Positions 60,669 through 64,000 of a stretch of 64,000 nucleotides of DNA are shown here, piece by piece. The DNA lies in contig NC_079478.1 of the NCBI RefSeq assembly GCF_026230105.1, positions 9,315,653-9,379,652 on the forward strand, written 5' to 3'. The notes under the pieces were generated by a model, which saw nothing but the letters and a program-made list of their open reading frames with translations, was not told the origin of the DNA and did no database searches. How positions within the stretch are numbered: position 1 is the first letter of the stretch; every line of letters begins with the position of its first letter. Source of the stretch: Diorhabda sublineata (taxonomy: Eukaryota; Arthropoda; Insecta; Coleoptera; Chrysomelidae). The translations under genes and the position numbers were made by a program.

Positions 60669-60979
60669 GCATTCCATTATCGTCTTATAAACCAGCACTA
60701 AAGCGGTTCCCAACTTCTCCTGATCGGTTTTTAACAAACGATCTAGGCGCCGAGGATTTCCTTTCGAGCTGCACCGACATGAAAAATATGTGGACACCTT
60801 GCGAATGTCACTTAGAACTCTGTATAGGCTGGTATCCTTGCGGATTAAAATATTGTAAAGGAAAAAGTCATACGAAAAATTCGGTGATGAGCTATAGATG
60901 TGGTATAAAAACGTGTAAAATTTGCCATTTGTTTAATTATTACGTTTCACAAAAACAACAATGTCTTTGGGATGAATGA
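60669..60979 (+). CDS. oaf: out at first (OAF) homologue, terminal exon
   Basis: After TTTTGTTTCAG, phase-1 joining gives GIPLSSYKPALKRFPTSPDR, then CTDMKNMWTPCECHLELCIG and WYPCGLKYCKG. It continues with SYRCGIKTCKICHLFNYYVS and QKQQCLWDE, stop. This is the conserved cysteine-rich C-terminus of OAF (vertebrate CVCHYGLSLAWYPCMLKYC, CGIRSCQ, FYVPQRQLCLWDE). The even set of cysteines fits an extracellular disulfide-bonded domain. The stop is TGA followed by C, then CCA TAG TAG, so readthrough would add only one residue. Vertebrate proteins continue a few residues past WDE. Confidence 0.93.
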
Positions 60980-61477
60980 CCATAGTAGAAACCTTTTTGT
61001 ATATGTTTGTATTTTGCCTTACATTCGCTTAAAAATGGACCAACATGCCTTAGTGCTGTATAGATTGTATAGTATCATTTATCTATGTATTTCAAGGACA
61101 CCAAAAATCATTTCAACTTCTGTAAATTATTTTTCAAAGAGTACGATGTACTTAAACTTAAGAATTAAATATTATCCATAAGTAGTCAAAGGAGTCGCCA
61201 AATTTTTCTCACATAAATCCCAATTGTTTCATCATTTTCCTTATTCAACCCAATACCAAAAAAACAAAAAGTATGCAATAAATACCGCATTGGTTGGTCT
61301 AACTCTGTTGTAAAATATCTTTGTACAAATTTTCCAAGTCTAGTATTTAATTTGATTTTTTTTATACCTGCTTACTAGGTCATTAGAATCAAATTCGTTC
61401 TCCTCTCTATGCAATGAAGGCACCTGTAATTTATTCATTCATTTTCCACAGGTTTTTATATCATTTGAGTTGATAGA
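60980..61477. other. probable oaf 3' untranslated region and flank
   Basis: An open frame at 60972-61181 overlaps the stop codon in another frame and is not expected to be coding. Candidate polyadenylation signals are ATTAAA near 61162 and AATAAA at 61277. Confidence 0.5.
61277..61282 (+). promoter_or_regulatory. oaf: candidate polyadenylation signal for oaf
   Basis: The first canonical AATAAA after the stop, about 300 bases downstream. Usage is inferred. Confidence 0.45.
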
Positions 61478-61885
61478 ACCTTTTTGGTCTGCCTCATGTT
61501 TGGTGGGTTTGATTGGAGGGTTTATCTATTGCAATATTATTGACTTGAGTAACTCCAATGATTCCTAAGTAAAGTATATTTGCTTTGGAAGGGACAAGTC
61601 CTGTTTTACTAAATCCTTGCAGGTTGTCTCGAATGGTGCAACTCTTTGATAAACATGGCAAGATATGCTAGCCATTGCATTTGACGAAAAAGTTGCAGTT
61701 GCAGTTGCATTAGTTTTTTCGGTCAGAGCTAATTTTCGATTTTTTAGGTATAATACGCCTTCAGGGCCGATATAAAAGCATAATCCAATGGTTGAATTTC
61801 ATGAGTTGAGTGCTGTGGAAATCACATGATTGTTACGTAGTTTTTTGCTATGTCTATAAGTTCTATATTTTCATAGGGAAATTAC
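61478..61885 (-). pseudogene. pogo/Tigger transposase relic (DDE C-terminal part)
   Basis: On the minus strand, NIELIDIAKNYVTIM, then FPQHSTHEIQPLDYAFISAL and KAYYT match the pogo block in which the family has (I)ELAKENxVxIxxLPPHxSHxxQPLDVAFFxPLKxYY. Lower down, NLQGFSKTGLVPS matches AxxGFRKTGIxP. A stop follows KAYYT, and others lie between. The superfamily is the same one that gave rise to CENP-B-like host proteins, but this copy is a dead fragment. Confidence 0.85.
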
Positions 61886-62379
61886 TAGTACCACTCGTAC
61901 TAGGTTTTATATATTTGATAGAATGTTCATTACGTAAAAATATTCGTTTTCACCCAGTTCGAAATATGACCTGAAGGAGCCCTTATTAACAATTTTCGTA
62001 TCAACCTCGGAAGAATTAATATTCGGATTATGTAAAAAGGAGAAAATTGCTCTGTTTTATCTGCCTCAATTCCAATCGAGGCAATTCTAATAATAATCGC
62101 AACTTCTTTTTTATATAGATTCTTTGTCGATTAAGAGGATCAAATTATTTCGTAAGTCAAGTTCAATTGTCAGCCGTTTCATATCACGTACTCTCAAAAA
62201 AACAACAAAATGCTCTTCTAATAAGATCTATTAAAAATCAATTGAGTCTTGAACAAAGAGAGGCTTTAGTTACGTAGATATGGGAATGTGACAGTATAAA
62301 AAACGGTGGTACTATTAGCACCCTTCACAGAAATTTTCGTTGCTCCTAGAGATACGGAAATTTTTATAGAAATCGTCAC

Positions 62380-62760
62380 CCTCAACAGAAAAATCCGTGC
62401 CCATCATTTTAACCTTAAAGACCCGGAAAGTTTTTATAGAAACAGATCAGAATGAAGCTTTTTTCTGTCTCTAAATATTACTATACTATCCAAAATCACC
62501 ACCCACGGACAAAAACCGTGGTTTAATTTTAATCTTCAAAAAACGTAATTTTAAAAATAAACTCACCTAACCAATTGAATGAAAAATTTATATTGGGATT
62601 AGAAATGGTATATATGTCAGATAGGTGAATGGTATTTATCCGTGGACAGTATTCATCCGTAAGTTAAAGCTTATTATTGTAATATTCACGGCTGAAATTA
62701 GAGACACAGATAAAGTTTCATTCGGTTCATTTCTTTAAAAATGTCCGTCTCTCTATAGAC
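62380..62760. mobile_element. rearranged copies of the 27.4 kb MITE family
   Basis: From about 62500, CACCCACGGACAAAAACCGTGGTTTAATTTTAA and ATTGGGATTAGAAATGGTAT, and later GAGACACAGATAAAGTTTCATTC, follow the order of the 27.4 kb element. Immediately before it (62384-62480), CACCCTCAACAGAAAAATCC and GAATGAAGCTTTTTTCTG are an inverted copy of that element's right half. There are thus two partial copies in opposite orientation, joined head to head. Confidence 0.65.
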
Positions 62761-64000
62761 ACTTCATATCAAAAATTGTCTACATTCCATATCTCGGACC
62801 ATAAGTCTAAAGTTAAACTAATTGATCCTTCTATAAACATTGATAGGCATCGCTTCTTTTGCAATAATATTACAAAGCAACAGAAATTTGAATGTAATTA
62901 AACAACTTCCATTTAATCTGACGATGTTTCTGCTATTTTGAAAGCTATAAGAAATGATTTTTCCCACAGATACACCATTGTGATTCAACAGATTTTAAAC
63001 TACCTAGAACGGTCCTTGATATACATCATTTGAAATATTACATAAATTGATTCGATTTTTTTACACAATATTTATCAAATTAAATGTAACTAATAAAACA
63101 TTTCTGAATAAATAGATTCAATACCTTGTTATTCCATACGTTTTGTCGTTCAATAGGATAAGACATTTTGACGTTGATTTGAGATTTTATTATTCATTAT
63201 ACTTTCCCTGGAGTTGTTCAAGTGATGTACTTAATTATATATTTCATTTCTGAAGTAAGAAACTGGAATATTATAAATATACGCAAACACAATTAGAGGA
63301 AGTTAATAGAGTGGGTATCGCAACATCGTACTTCAACTCATTGATTTCGACCACAATTTTTTTAACTGCGTTGTCTTTTACATTCAGATGATCCAAAAAT
63401 TCACAACAATACTATACGTTCATTGGTCTACTACTGTGGAGGTAATCCCTTAGCAGCATTCCTTTCATATTCCCAATGCTGATTAACAACTTCTTGACAA
63501 ATTGCTGGATCTTAATTCACTTTGCTGTCCAAGTTCTGGTATCGTACACTCTTTAGCATCTTGTTGCGATTTAAGATCGTGATTACAAGTCTTATCTGCA
63601 TCAAAACAAATGTATAGTGTATAGACCTTGAATTTCCTATGTTTTCTCATGTGCACTTTGATGCATTAGCCCTAGTATCTCCTGTGGCTAATAAAATTTT
63701 TTAATTCGCCATTTAAGCTCGGTATCATTGAGACAATATCACGGTCTTCCCTCATCACGTTTATTTTAATATTAATGAATTAACTGAATCATCGTCTTTA
63801 ATAAATTTAGTGTAAAAGCAAATATATTTGTTTCTTGTATAATTGAATAGTTTGATGAACTCAAATTGTTAGAATAGATTGGCACCTAGTTCTTTCTAAA
63901 ACGCTCCAAATTTTATTGAGAATTTTATTTACGAGTATGCTTTTGTTCCGATAATTACGATATCCATCTTGCACAGATCTTTCTACATAATGTCTAGGGT
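62761..64000. other. intergenic DNA, one possible decayed coding trace
   Basis: AT-rich and otherwise featureless, apart from the minus-strand trace at 63430-63650, which is listed separately. Confidence 0.4.
63430..63650 (-). pseudogene. possible decayed retrocopy of an unidentified gene
   Basis: The minus strand reads FDADKTCNHDLKSQQDAKEC and TIPELGQQSE. After a one-base shift, DPAICQEVVNQHWEYERNAA and KGLPPQ follow, before two consecutive stops. The amino-acid composition is protein-like across the shift and no intron signals are needed, which suggests a frameshifted retrocopy or transposon piece. I do not recognise the protein. Confidence 0.3.

Overview
The window is AT-rich nuclear DNA from an insect. 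The evidence is two intron-containing animal genes, a dozen insect-type mariner relics, decayed non-LTR retrotransposon tails, a Penelope-like element and several foldback or MITE-like repeats. There is no operon structure. A beetle or other insect with a large genome is plausible, but the species cannot be fixed from the sequence.

Only two host genes can be supported, both on the + strand. The first is a complete two-exon gene for a Flattop/CFAP126-like ciliary protein (exons 28358-28553 and 31827-32050, about 139 residues). The second is the 3' part of out at first (oaf), which encodes a secreted protein. It has an internal exon at 36905-37268 and a terminal exon at 60669-60979, separated by a 23.4 kb intron. 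The upstream oaf exon or exons with the signal peptide were not found and may lie in unrecognised sequence or outside the window. No functional link between the two genes is evident beyond shared orientation and about 5 kb spacing.

From 1 to 28 kb I see no host gene. This region holds mariner/IS630-Tc1 relics (1-150, 1590-1930, 4490-5240, 8400-9070, 12014-12863, 14320-14530, 17340-17725), reverse-transcriptase tails (9.2, 16.1, 22.1-22.5 and 25.4 kb), a Penelope-like element with a GIY-YIG domain (18.6-19.6 kb), a 612-bp foldback element (11149-11760) and a MITE (27427-27747). From 28 to 37 kb are the Flattop gene, a (CA)n block inside a GC-richer patch, and the first visible oaf exon.

The large oaf intron (37.3-60.7 kb) is a graveyard of Jockey/CR1-like reverse transcriptases, mariners, a Crypton tyrosine-recombinase fragment, a 976-bp element with long inverted termini and a hairpin MITE. 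A short minus-strand open segment with a perfect splice donor (52668-52796) is not explained by anything I recognise. Downstream of oaf are a pogo/Tigger relic and rearranged copies of the 27.4 kb MITE. All transposon genes seen are broken by stops, frameshifts or deletions. I did not find a clearly new biological system. The most unusual items are the pair of mariner copies sharing one internal deletion, two in-frame competing oaf splice donors, the unexplained minus-strand exon-like segment, and the long palindromes.
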